In this document: piece after piece, positions 31,857 to 43,440 of the stretch
Position numbering within the stretch: position 1 is the stretch's first letter
Layout: the number at the start of each line of letters is the position of its first letter
From: Periplaneta americana
Taxonomy: Eukaryota; Arthropoda; Insecta; Blattodea; Blattidae
DNA length: 64,000 nt
Assembly (NCBI RefSeq): GCF_040183065.1
Contig: NC_091120.1
Coordinates: 189,893,627 to 189,957,626 of the forward strand
Reading direction: 5' to 3'
Notes under the pieces: model-generated
What the model was told of the DNA's origin: nothing
Database searches by the model: none
The model's input: the letters and a program-made list of their open reading frames with translations, nothing else
Made by a program: the position numbers and the translations under genes

Positions 31857-32280
31857 TTATTTTATTTATTTATTTATTTATTTATGTATTTATGTACTTA
31901 TTTATGTATGTATTTATTTATTAATTTATTTACTTATTTATTTATTTAATTATTTATTTACTTATTTATTTATTCACTTACTTATTTATTGATTTATTTA
32001 CTTATTTACTTAATTACTTCCTTATTTACTTATTTATTTATGTATTTACTTATTTACTTACTTATTTATTTTTTTACTTATTTATTTATTTATTTAGTTA
32101 TTTATTTAGTTGTTTATTTACTTATTTATTTATTTACTTATTTTTAGTTATTTATTTATTTGTTTATTTATTTACTTATTTATTTATTTACTTACTTATT
32201 TACTTACTTACTTATTTATTTATTTACTTATTTATTTGTGTATTTATTTATGTATTTATGTATTTATTTATTTATTTAAT
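31857..32280. repeat. Imperfect (TTTA)n tract, about 420 bp
   Basis: Tetranucleotide TTTA with frequent TTAC/TGTA variants. The Tyr/Leu/Ile-rich open frame at 32110-32478 is mainly its translation. Confidence 0.93.
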
Positions 32281-34380
32281 CTTCGCTGCACCCCCAAAAT
32301 TCGCTATGTGTTTTTAAAAAGATTTTGCAGAAGAAAAAAAAAAAGGATCGTCAATTTAATTTCCATTATATTCAAAGTACTTTCCTATATTTTCATAATT
32401 TTTTATGTAATGATTAAAATTACACCGAAAGCAGATGTGAAAATCTACCAGATCAACTCATTTTTACCAGAGTTTTGAAGTTTAGCTCATTTTGCATCAT
32501 TCCTTTGGTGTGTAATGGGCTGTGTTGTGTGTTGCATACATTGGAGGCTGAGTCTGGTTTATTATTCACTGTAGCCCGCCCGCCACCTGCATGTGCAGGT
32601 GTTGTATAACTCACTGTTTGAGAATAAACAAATATGAGGGCTACTTCAACGTCTAGAAACGGTTTTACGTAACGCAGCCTGCCTAGTTAACAGATTTATT
32701 CGTGTATTTTTCTTCTGCCTTGATATAAATATGGGACTGTTACGCAAGTATCTGAAGCGAAGCATATGAAATATGTGATGTTTACTTTATCATAACGCAC
32801 TGGGAGTATGATTGAATGAGTAGAATCTGTATCAGTGTAAGTTGCTAAGATACGTAAGATAATTGTATAGAAGCTGTACCAGATTACACATTCATTTGTT
32901 TATTGAAGTAATACATTTATCTATATATATCATTTGAACTGGTAATGGAAATTACGGGAAAACGGCCGGACGGTTTTTAATAAATGACCCCTCATTTTGA
33001 AGCTTGGAACTCAAAGTTTTTCGGAAAAATAGTAGTTTTCAGTGAAATGTCAATTTTTAAACATAATTTTCCTATTTTCCAAAATCCATCTGTCGTCAGT
33101 TTTGAGAACTACCTAATAGCATTCACTGCCGACTTGATATTCCCTTCGCTTTTTTGTAAAGGAGAAGCGAAGCGAGCATCAAGTCGGCCGTGTTGCATTT
33201 CAGAATAAAACAAAACACATACTACAGTAAACAATATTACACGAAGGCCATGATCTTCAAGAATGCTGACATATGTATAGCTCAAATTAAATTGGTTATT
33301 AAAAGCTTAACTTACTAAAAATAATTTACAGGTGTGTAATTTTCTGGGTACAGCTGTGTATTAGATATTAAAAACTACATAACTTGAGGTGTTTTGATGA
33401 CATTATTACCATTAGAAATGAAATATTATTGTAGTTAATGTCATGATGTGACTATTTTTCATTAATTATACATATTAATGCTATATTTATGATACGAAAG
33501 TGAAACGTTTTGGGGTTATATAAGTAGATGTAGAGAATAACTTAAATTAGATTTTGATTTCTATATTTTACTGATTGGCGGCTATATAGTATACAGTATA
33601 TAGTATATGTTGCTGAAAGCTATAAAACTTACGTAAGATAATAGTATTATTAAAAATCAAATATTTTTATAGTTATTAATCAAGTGGGGTTGGGTCTTTT
33701 TCATATATTTAATGGCGGTGTGGTGTAGATATTTATATGCGTAGTTCTCTTCAGTATTGGCTTGAGAGAGAGTATCTTTCATTGTTATGGAAGCAAATAA
33801 CTTTCCGAATGTCTGGTATTCTTCATTGAAAATAAATCTGAAAAATGTTTATTTAAACGTCTAATGAACTTAGTTGCAGTATTTGCTGCACAAGCCACTA
33901 GTTAAGGTATACCTATTATCAGAATGTTTAGATCCGCATCAGGGATTTCGGTGTTAAAATATATTCAGAGCTTTAATTAAGTAGCCTATGGATTATTGCT
34001 AATAACTAGACAGTGAATGCGGGATGACTTATCGTTGAATGTAGGTGCACATTCACTATATGTTAAATTTTTTTTCATTCAGTCCATTGGCTCAACAGGT
34101 TTTAAACGTAAACAGATGACGTCAACATGCTACTGTATCTCCGTACAGTCAGAAGGAAAATAAAAATAACGTACTGTAGTACATACCTGGCAAGGTTCAG
34201 TCCTCGTCATCATTGATGGAATTACCAGCGTTGCAGTAAACGACGATATATTCTCGTTAGTTGTCGAAGCTGAATCGTCTTCGCCTATCGCTTAAACAGT
34301 TTTTGTATCGAGAGAATTTCTGAAGAAACCTCTAAAAAGGGGATCACTCAATTTCTTTAGAGGAATATTTGTACTGAGCA
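32281..34380. other. Unassigned DNA with one hairpin
   Basis: No credible ORF over 2.1 kb (the frame at 32984-33208 has no domain). A hairpin lies at about 33127-33188: CCGACTTGAT pairs with ATCAAGTCGG, with CTTCGCTT/AAGCGAAG inside it. A GC-poor block with a few TATA-like strings is otherwise featureless. Confidence 0.45.
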
Positions 34381-34397
34381 TCATGTTGCACGTGTCG

Positions 34398-34415
34398 TTA
34401 GACCCGCACAACTAA

Positions 34416-34466
<51 letters not shown>

Positions 34467-34659
34467 CCTCAGATTTCATTTCAACGCATTTCCTGTGCGA
34501 TGTACTGTTGCAATGTTTCTCTATAGCCTGAGTTGTTCTGGTTTTTATTTCAATTTTACATACATTACACACGATATTGTCTTCGTTAATACATAAAATG
34601 TCACTCTCATAATTCTTAATTGCATTTCGTATCTCTGAGCGAATTTAACGTTTTGCCAT
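34398..34659 (-). pseudogene. BED/CGGBP1-like zinc-finger N-terminal remnant
   Basis: ATG at 34659 (minus) opens MAKR, then a stop, then in the same frame EIRNAIKNYESDILCINEDN, IVCNVCKIEIKTRTTQAIEK and HCNSTSHRKC. The C-x2-C ... H-x5-H spacing fits a BED-type finger like those at the N-terminus of CGGBP1-like proteins and some hAT transposases. The frame then enters a (GAT)n microsatellite read as poly-Ser. With an early stop and no downstream domain it is a dead fragment, probably transposon-derived. Confidence 0.55.
34415..34463. repeat. (GAT)n microsatellite
   Basis: About 16 uninterrupted triplets within the zinc-finger remnant. Confidence 0.95.
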
Positions 34660-34689
34660 TATGAATGGATCAGCACAACACTGTTAATA

Positions 34690-34844
34690 ATAATAATAAA
34701 AATAATAATAATAATGATTTATTTAACTTGGCAGAGTTAAGGCCATACGGCCTTCTCTAACACTCAACCAGGAATAAAACTGCGTTACAAAAAACACTAC
34801 AAATTTACAAAGTACACTACAATTTTACATACAAAACTGAATAA

Positions 34845-34883
<39 letters not shown>
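34690..34883 (-). mobile_element. LINE 3' terminus with (AAT)n tail
   Basis: The minus strand ends 'gagaaggccgtatggcctta' 'actctgccaagttaaataaa' then (ATT)n. The same terminal palindromic block 'aaggcc.tatggcctt' ends the LINE at 14331-15557 and the fragment at 35875-35962. Only the 3' UTR is recognisable. Confidence 0.7.
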
Positions 34884-34884
<1 letters not shown>

Positions 34885-35017
34885 TAATGTAAACAACAAG
34901 TAAGTAGAAATCAGACACAATTTATAACATACAGAAGGAAAGGAAAAAGCATAATAAAATGTGAACAGCAGGTCAAAATAAATGAGACATACAAAGTATA
35001 AAAAATAAGAATTATTG

Positions 35018-35051
<34 letters not shown>

Positions 35052-35874
35052 TAATAGTAATAATTATATTATATTATATTATATTATATTATATATTATA
35101 TTACATTATTACTATTCAACGCGTACTAAATACTTGAGCAGGATAACACAACTGCACACATTGCGTTGCAATGTTACTATAATGGGATTGAGGTTCCTTC
35201 GTTTTGAACGCTGCTGTACTCGCCAGGTACACAAAAGAACGGCACGGCACGTGCCATATACTCTTATACGAAACAACTTCACGTTTCCTTAAGTCATCCC
35301 GCATCCACTGTCTAATAATAACTTTTTATGTATTCATTTCACAAAGTATTATGTACAAAAGTTGTTGCAAATATCTCACTCGATTTTCTGACAATATTCT
35401 TACAAATACAGGATGGGTTAAACGTCGCTTTCCCCAAACACTGCCTTACATTTAAATACATTCAATTTACATTTGACTACACATTCCTTTACAGATTTCG
35501 ATCCAAATGGAGGCCATGTTTCTCGATACACGATTCACAACGTTTAGTCACTGATTTACAGATAACAAAACATAACTCACGACTTACTTAGATTTTCACG
35601 AATGACTGTTCGATCATCTGTCGCAACTGATGCAGATCCTGCGGTTTCGGAGCAAAAACATCATTTTTCAGGATATCCCTCTTCGGAAATAAGCTCCGTA
35701 AAGGACGGTAAATCCTCGTGAATCACTCTGTATATTACCCTTGTGTTATGTAACTGATTTTGATTATATGCAATTTTCTACTTTATTTTATATTCTCCTT
35801 GTATTATGTAACTGATCTTGGTATATGTAATCTCTAAGGTACCTTCTTTTGCGTTGTTTTGTAATCTATCATAT
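34884..35874. other. Unassigned DNA with AT microsatellites
   Basis: Contains (AAT)n at about 35018-35049 and an (ATATT)n run at 35064-35105. Overlapping frames at 35116-35591 have no domain. Confidence 0.45.
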
Positions 35875-35962
35875 AATTTTGTATTTCATGTATATTATTG
35901 AAAGCTGGTTGAGTGGAAGAGAAGGCCTTATGGCCTTAACTCTGCCAGGAAAAATAAAATTG
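35875..35962 (+). mobile_element. LINE 3' terminus, plus orientation
   Basis: 'ggttgagtggaagagaaggc', 'cttatggccttaactctgcc' and 'aggaaaaataaa' match the LINE 3' ends at 15420-15460 and (inverted) 34715-34790. No coding part is attached. Confidence 0.65.
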
Positions 35963-36721
35963 CTTCTACTACCATAACACCACCTAATAGTTTGGATTTC
36001 GTTCTGTATTATAAGGAAACTGAACTTCTTCACTTTGGTATTAAATGACCGATACATAATGTTTGTGCGAGATCGTGCGTATTTGCTTGTTTTCCGCACA
36101 GAACCAATACGCGGTAAGTGTGAAATACCACATTCAGTATTCCCAACGTAACACACATAACAATTTCCCTCTTCTTACCGTTTAAGCGCGACATTCATTT
36201 TACTGCTTTAGGCTTTTAACATATTATTTTTAGAGACGTTTAACTTAGTAATAATTATAAATTGGAAACTTACCACTGCAATTTCACCTAAATTGCAATG
36301 TTAATTATTGTTTTTAAATATTTGCAAAAATTAAGTAAAGTCTACTACTCCACGAAACTTATTGCATTCCTGATACAAGTAACATTAAGGAAGCCGCGAA
36401 AAAATCAACAAGATTCCAGATGCGGATGTGATTACTGCATTATGTTATATAAATAATATTGTTAAAATATTAAAATGAATAATAAATCATTACATAACCT
36501 TACCGTTTGTTTTAAGTTCGCATTTATAGACTGGGGAAAAAAAGAAGACAGACGTATATCACGGCCTGCTGGAGTATAGTAAACACAGAAAACATTTTAT
36601 AGCAACAATGTTTTGGTTTTCCGAAGTTGCCGTCATTAAATAGAAACCAACATGGAGATTTCATCGCAACTAATTAGAAATTCGTCTTTCAGGTATGTAA
36701 TAAACGATCTTCGCACAAAAT
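35963..36721. other. Unassigned DNA
   Basis: No gene seen; the 95-codon minus-strand frame 36156-35869 runs through the LINE terminus and has no domain. Confidence 0.4.
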
Positions 36722-36851
36722 AATGTACGATACACGAGCGGTATGTTTGTTTTCATGTTCTCGGAATTTAAAAAAGTTCAACTACGTTTCGCTTTTTCAA
36801 TCTTTTCCTCGAACATGAAAACGTCAACATACCGCTCTTGTAACGTATATT
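36722..36851. mobile_element. Foldback element with about 37-bp arms
   Basis: 'tacgatacacgagcggtatg ... ttttcatgttctcg' and its diverged reverse complement 'cgaacatgaaaacgtcaaca ... taccgctcttgtaacgta' form arms around a 50-bp loop. Probably a small MITE. Confidence 0.7.
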
Positions 36852-38491
36852 ACTATTACAGTTTATTAATGTTCTTTTGTTTAACTATTGTGAGTGGAAT
36901 CTACAATGTACACATTTGAAGGCTTGGATCCCTAGTGTGGCCTCAATGTACGGTAAAGAAGAAGACGGCACCCGTCGGTCCTCTGAGAGTGCCGTGACAG
37001 ACAATTCTGTCGCAAGAAGTCTTATCTGTAATAATAGAATATGTTATTCTTAAGTTACAGCTCAAGGTCGGTAAATAAAAGACGTGTATGGAACCTGGCT
37101 GACAAACGCTATGTCCACATGGTTATTTACTGACCTGTGTGCCTTTATAAGTGTTATTTATTTGACAAACATATTCCTCAGACTCTCTTACCATATCATT
37201 TGCACGTACATGCTTGGAAAATACTTCGATATTTGTTTTGCGACCAAGTCTATTGCAGGGATGTACAACAGTGTTCATTATAGTGCTGTAGTACCTAAAG
37301 AACTTATGCGCAGGCGCCAACTATATGTATTTCCCGCTCCGTGGAATGTTTCATTCTAGAATTCTAATACAGGCAAGCAATACTCTTTAAGTACAGGGAC
37401 ATCATTTTATTTTTACTAACATTTTAAATATTAACCTGCCTATAACTTTAGAGAACTGCAAACACAGTTTGCTATCCCCTTCCACGACTGTAGTTCGATG
37501 ATACTGGCGTAAAACAAACAAATCACTCTACTAGATATAGGAGGGAAGAAACGTAGTTCATCCATTTACGTAAACTAGGAAATATCGCGATTTTGAGTTC
37601 GATAATTTTCATTAGTTTTTTTGGTTTTTATTCAAAATACAGTACTGTATTAAGAATAAGAGTTTTTACTCACGAACTGAGTTATCCATGCGAACGTATT
37701 CATTATGCAGTGTATATTATACTGTCTACAACACATTAGCGTACAATATAGAGAAAGAAATTAAATTGAAAAATAATCATAATATGAATATATAAACACA
37801 TTTTTGAAAATGGTGGCCAATGATTTCGATACAGGCTTCAGTTCTAATGTGCATATTATCGCACTGTAGACTATTGCATCTAATTCCAATTGCCAGTTTC
37901 GTCCTTCGTACTAGTAACTCATGTTGAAATAATTCTGTACCTACTGTATAAAAGAGTACCTTATGTACTGTAAATTCAATCTTCACTTCTGCCCGACCCG
38001 CACAGATAAAATTACTCAGACATGCTATCTACTGTCCGTCCAAGTGGTTATGCTGCAGGATCGTAGAAAGGGGGGAAATCACTTGATAGTTAATTATTTA
38101 ACGAGGCCCTTTTATTTAAGTTATTTTAAACAGTTGTATAATATTACGTAAACGTCCAATTCCTAACATAAATGTTTTCAGAAAAGAGCTAAGACAGCCC
38201 AGCTTTTACAGAGGGGCGAGCAGAAGCAGGTGGGGGAAATCGGGATGCGACGTAGGCAAACGGACAGTACCTGTGCGAAAATATGAATCAATATTGAAAG
38301 CTCTTTCGTCACTGGAAAACGCGAACATATTTCTGGAACGTACTATACTCACTAACTCAGTGCTGTTAAATATATGCAGCCTTGGATCTGTGTGGAGGAC
38401 AGTTGGAACTTCATTAGTAGAAGGGGTGGGAGTGAAGTACATTCAAAAACTCAGGTACAATAAAAATTGAAGTAAAAATAAAATGTTGTCC

Positions 38492-38494
<3 letters not shown>
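36852..38494. other. Unassigned DNA
   Basis: Frames at 37084-37359, 37777-37986 and 38206-38470 are short, overlap on both strands and show no domain. No repeat was recognised. Confidence 0.4.

Positions 38495-38558
<64 letters not shown>
38495..38558. repeat. (TA)32 microsatellite
   Basis: Uninterrupted TA dinucleotide; can extrude as a cruciform. Confidence 0.97.
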
Positions 38559-38559
<1 letters not shown>

Positions 38560-38847
38560 TGTTCTCTCTGGGCAGTGTACATTCGTTCGAGAATATGGTT
38601 AGACAGATGATTCTAAAGCAGGCTTTCAGAACGGCGACAATTGTGGCGTTACGTCACTCACCCCTTCCTTCCACCCCCGCGTCATTGTCTTGGTAGGGGA
38701 GGGGATTTGTATTCAGTGTCTGCCTTAATGTGATTGCGTATGGGCTACAGATACGTCATTCAACGCCGGTGGACTGTGGACGGGGAACCAACGCTTTCCC
38801 CATGCTTTCCACCCCTTTCTCGCCAGTTCTGCATCCCTTCTGTAGAG

Positions 38848-39226
38848 CAGCCGTGGCGAAAATGTGACTCACGAGCATATTGTGGCTCGCAATGATAGCT
38901 GTGCATTTCTCTTGCTTCCTACCTTTCCCAACCCCCACCCCCTCACACACTGGAGTCAAACTCCGTTCCATTTGTATTTGTCTCTGACCTGCGAGTGGCG
39001 TATCGTGTAATGTCTCTCTCGAAACCATGTACCTCTACAAAAACGAAAGTTTCAAATAGGATAGGAGGACGCATTTTTTGCTGCCAATATGATGAGAATA
39101 TTAAATGTATGATTTGTTCACAAGTATTACGAGGAAAACAGTTGTAAAACATAAAACGGCTTTATACTATATGTCACTCATGAAACATTAAAAGGTTGTG
39201 CTGTTGTTGTTATTATTATTATTATA

Positions 39227-39259
<33 letters not shown>

Positions 39260-39844
39260 GCTGTACGTCGATCCTTTTTCAGCAGATGTACGAATAATGC
39301 GGTTAGATCTTCAATTTAAACTCACTGATTTACAATGTGATGTCAAATGAAAGCTAGATGTAAGGACTTGACAAATGTTAAACTTTCAAATCTTTGCCAA
39401 AAAATAAATACTTGAAGCTTCGTTCTTTCGTTTGCTCTGTTGAAGCCATTTTCGCTACAACTTACGTTTGTGAAAAATTATTTTCAACAATGATCACGAC
39501 TGACAGACAAATACCTTCGTGATCAACTACGACTGGCAGTAAGTGACATAATTCCTGATTTTGAAACTTTGTCGCAGAGACATTCTGAAGACAGTTAATT
39601 TTAGGTTGTGATATTGTTCATTTATTGTTCATTTCTTTCTTCGTTACACGTACTAAACATTAGTTTGTAACCTTATACTGTATAAAATTATATTTAAGTG
39701 CTTGACGTAAGGAAAATGAAAATCCGTTAATAAGTCAGACAGTTGCTTCACTTCCCCTTCGGGTGTATGCCTCCCTCCATAGGTGCTATGCACGTTACAG
39801 GTTACACAGTGGATCGGCAAACGATCGCATTTTCGCCACGGCTG
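38848..39844 (+). mobile_element. Deleted hAT element, second copy
   Basis: Ends CAGCCGTGGCGAAAATG (38848) and CATTTTCGCCACGGCTG-type (to 39844) match those of 9231-10418. Flanks ctgtagag (38840-38847) and ctctagag (39845-39852) agree at 7 of 8 positions. It keeps the zinc-finger segment (about 39040-39190, CMICSQVL), an ATT/TTA run at 39206-39259 and the decayed C-terminal dimerisation segment (about 39340-39600). The catalytic core is missing at the same junction as in the other copy. It lacks that copy's SINE. Confidence 0.9.
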
Positions 39845-39852
39845 CTCTAGAG

Positions 39853-40455
39853 CAACGCATTTTTGTATGTAAATTTTATTATAAGTACGAATCAGCTCGT
39901 TGTGTTCGTTCCGAATTTATTCAGACGTTGCCTGGTCAGTTACCTTCTTCCAAAACTGCAATTCATGATACTGTAAACAGATTTTAATCTACTGGTTCAG
40001 TGCAAAATAAAAAACACAAACGAAATCTACAGTACTAACAGAGGCAAATTAAAGGAAATTGACGCATGTCTTGAACGGTTGCCAACAAAATCACTCCCTA
40101 AATTAGCATAACTAGTATGGGTTTCAGTGTCTTCTGCACATAAAGCAACAAAATTGTTAAAAATAAAGCCTTACAAGTGTACACGTGTACATTGTATACA
40201 ACAAGGCGATCCAGTGGCACGAGTAGTGCGTTATTATCAATGGTTTTTTCGTCAGTGACTGGAGGTTTAATCGACCCACAGCTCGTGTTCTTTCCAGATG
40301 AGGCGTGGTTCCACCCGCCTGGTCGTGTAAACAGTCAAAACACTCGCTACTGGTCTTCTGAAAATCCATATCTTGCACAAGAAATTTCTTCTCATGATAG
40401 GAAAGATAGAATTTTCTGTGCTGTTAGCGCAAGATGAATAAATCAGTCCAACTTT
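39853..40455 (+). pseudogene. Tc1/mariner-like transposase, N-terminal half remnant
   Basis: The first frame gives QRIFVCKFYYKYESARCVRS and a helix-turn-helix-like stretch to a stop at 39985. After several stops, the frame 40177-40437 gives LVFFPDEAWFHPPGRVNSQN, TRYWSSENPYLAQEI and ISSHDRKDRIFCAVSAR. 'F.DEA.FHL.G.VN.QN.RYW...NP' followed by 'V..WCA.S' is the first catalytic-Asp region of a mariner-like family common in insects (from memory). The second and third catalytic residues are absent here. It starts right at the hAT TSD, so the hAT may have inserted into it. Confidence 0.75.
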
Positions 40456-40617
40456 CTACGAGTAGAACACATGTTCCATACAGTAGCCCCGCCTTGAAGT
40501 GGGGATGGTCAGACCGTTTGAAATTTCAGCGGGAAGGTTCCCTCTTTAAGAAAAACTGAGTATACCAACAAATATTTGTACATTTTTTTTTTGTTTTTAT
40601 TTTCAGTTTTCCTTTTT

Positions 40618-40666
<49 letters not shown>

Positions 40667-40670
40667 CTTT

Positions 40671-41314
40671 ACATGAATTAAATAAAATATGTAAATTACA
40701 TGATCTAAAGATATCATTAAAAAGAAACAAAGACAATGGCATTCAGAGGAAAATATCCAGTGAGATCCAAAATTATTTTAGAAAATTAAAGTATAAAACA
40801 GGTGTCTAGTTTAAAATATTTGGGCTGTGATATTAGTTACAATGTGGAAAGAGATGTTGATTCTAAAATAAATAAATTTCAGGCCGTATGTTGAACAATA
40901 CAGAGAACGTTCAAAAATAAAGTTAGAAAAGAAACAAAAGTAAAAATGTATAAAGTTATGGTGATTCCCACAATATTGTATGGATGTGGAACTTGGGCTC
41001 CAACGAAAAAACAGAAAGATAGAATATAAACGGCGGGGGTGAGGTTCCTCAGACAAGTTAAAGGGTGTACAAAACTTGATAGAATTAGAAATGAGGATAT
41101 AAGAGAAGAATTAAAAGTACAGCCTTTATTGGATAAAGTCACGAATTATAGACAAAAGTGGATTGAACACATGAATGGAATGAGTAAGGAGAGAGATCCA
41201 TTGTTAGCAAGAAATTAACAAGCAAGAGAAAGGCGTGACGTCGGGAGACCTAGAAAACGTTGGGCTGATGAATTATGAAGTCGGAACGGGCAATTGCCTA
41301 ATCCTTGGAGTGAC
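40671..41314 (+). mobile_element. Decayed RTE-like LINE 3' end with (GAT)n tail
   Basis: Across three frames the order LNKICKLHDLKISLKR, KTMAF, SLKYLGCDISYNVERDVDSK, IPTILYGCGTWAPTKKQKDR, WIEHMNGMSKERDP and GRPRKRWADEL matches the C-terminal half of the LINE at 6196-7113. Numerous stops and frameshifts make it old. The 3' end runs straight into 64 GAT triplets, the same tail type as the younger copy but greatly expanded. Confidence 0.85.
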
Positions 41315-41506
<192 letters not shown>

Positions 41507-42017
41507 CATTATTATTATTAGCCTATTATTATTATCGTTATTGTTATTATTATCGTTATTGTTATTATTATCGTTATTGTTATTATTATTATCATTGTTA
41601 TTGTTATTGTTATTATTATTATTATTATTATTAATGTTATTATTTATTAATCATCACCACCTATTGTTGAACGTCTTAGAAACGAGATTTCTCGGAAAAC
41701 AAACTGAATATACTCCTACTTTGATAGATCGCGAAAAAAAATTAATTTAAAGTAACTAATTATTTAAGACACAATATTAGTAAATAAATTAATTAATCTC
41801 CTCATAACCATTTATACATCTCTATCTACCCATCTACATATATAAATATCTTTCCTAGTACCAAACGATATTCCTACATTTTTTATCTCAATTTTGTTTG
41901 TATTTTGTGTGTTTCTTCTTTTCATTTCATTGTCATTATTATTATAATATTACTTTTATTACTATTATTATTGTTAAGATTATTATTATTATTACTATTA
42001 CTATTGTTATTATTTTT
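41507..42017. repeat. Degenerate (ATT)n/(GTT)n tract and AT-rich DNA
   Basis: 41507-41645 is mixed ATT, GTT and CGTT units; more ATT clusters follow at 41935-42018. No gene in between. Confidence 0.7.
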
Positions 42018-42438
42018 TTAACAAAATAATCTGCCCTCAATGAGGGTGACCATAAAGATCCATAATAAAAGCACTACAGAATAATTTAGAAAGACAAAAA
42101 GATTAAATACAGGAATTGTTTAGTAAAAAATCCAGAGAAATGCAAAGCCAATAGAATCATCAATGGCCAAAATATAAATGGTAATGTAATATTTGGATTG
42201 AATCCTTAGGAATATTCAATAAAATTTTTCGAATTTCAAAAAATCGGAGACCGAGTGCTTTTAAAATATTCCATGTGAATTTTGGAAGTGTGCCACGTGC
42301 ACCAAACAAAAGACCAGAAACACTACACTGACTAGTGGGAATGTTATATTTCTCACTTAGATAAGGGATGCAGGACTCATAAATGGGTTTCTTCTCCTCA
42401 TCAACGTGTTGTGCCTGCAGGACATCTCTCTCAAACCG
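42018..42438 (-). mobile_element. LINE C-terminal fragment carrying a 'GLLFGARGTLPKF' segment
   Basis: An open minus-strand frame 42438-42160 lacking an ATG reads RFERDVLQAQHVDEEKKPIY, ESCIPYLSEKYNIP, VSGLLFGARGTLPKFTWNIL and KDSIQILHYHLYFGH before a stop. The 'G...GARGT..K' segment is one I recall at the C-terminus of some invertebrate non-LTR retrotransposon proteins. The 3' UTR ends 'ggtcaccctcattgagggca' followed by A-rich sequence near 42018. Family-level placement uncertain. Confidence 0.55.
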
Positions 42439-42457
42439 GATTATTATTATTATTATG

Positions 42458-42502
<45 letters not shown>

Positions 42503-42989
42503 CAACACCATTATCATCATCATTATTTTGAATTGAATTGAATTGAAAGAGGTGAATTGGAAGGACAAATTTAAAAGGTACGCAAAACGCGTCCTTGCAA
42601 GGGATTCGGGGCTGTACAAAACTAAATATGTGAGCTCCAAGCCTGTTGGCCACTAATCTCACTCCGGGTTACGCTGCTCCACTGAAGGAGTTCTAGAAAA
42701 TGTTGAAGGGGAAAACCGAAAATGGACGTAACCTCTTAGGTACCACATACGCGAGGGGGACGGAGATGTGATCAAAGTGATCATCATTATCAGCTAATGT
42801 TGAATATCGTAGAATATGCGATTTTTCGGAAAAAAATTTAATTATATTCGTACTTTAGTAGGTCACAAAAAAAGTGAAATCAAAAGAAATAACTTGTTTA
42901 AGATACAATACTAATTAAATTAATAAATCTCATCATAATGATATGTAAATTGCAGTAGAAATTAATAAAGATTACATCTAAAAGATTTG
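42439..42989. other. (ATT)n run and unassigned DNA
   Basis: (ATT)n at 42439-42499, then a (TTGAA)4 stretch near 42527, then unassigned sequence including a GC-richer block 42590-42780 that may be part of an unrecognised element. Confidence 0.45.
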
Positions 42990-42996
42990 GTTGGAC

Positions 42997-43433
42997 CCCA
43001 GATCACATATAGATTGCTCATTACTATGTTAAAATCGGTAGCACTTTGAAGAGAACAACCGCCAGGATCGCCACCCGTCCGCCGTAAATGAACACGAGAT
43101 GGCAGTACAGTCGCGAATGCAATTTAAATGGAAGTTATGACGTGACTCCTATGTAACAAGTAGATGGTAGCATCACAGTCTACTATATACAGTCACGAAG
43201 CTTGAGTTTTGAGGGTGCTAGAAACAATAGACTGTGACGGTTCTATTTTGCATTGTCTGTAATGAGGCGATATTAGCGATCCTAGTGGTGAGGAACTATC
43301 TAATGTTTGCATATTTACTACGTATTGAGCTTCGCGACTGTATATACTAGACTGTGGTAGCATAGTATACCTGACAAAAATTATTAACGTCAAAGCCTAT
43401 AACGCAGAGCAATCTGGGTATACATGGTCTAGG
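42997..43433 (-). mobile_element. 248-bp MITE-like element, copy 2 (inverted, contains another MITE)
   Basis: Perfect 7-bp TSD gttggac at 42990-42996 and 43434-43440. The sequence is the reverse complement of 19401-19648 apart from the 183-bp MITE inserted at 43174. Confidence 0.88.
43174..43356 (-). mobile_element. 183-bp MITE, copy 2, with 7-bp TSD
   Basis: Perfect gtagcat at 43167-43173 and 43357-43363; an 8-bp reading (ggtagcat) is also possible because of a shared g. Inverted ends CACAGTCT...AGACTGTG. Reverse complement of 18240-18422, identical length. The uninterrupted target is visible at about 19465-19485. Confidence 0.92.
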
Positions 43434-43440
43434 GTTGGAC

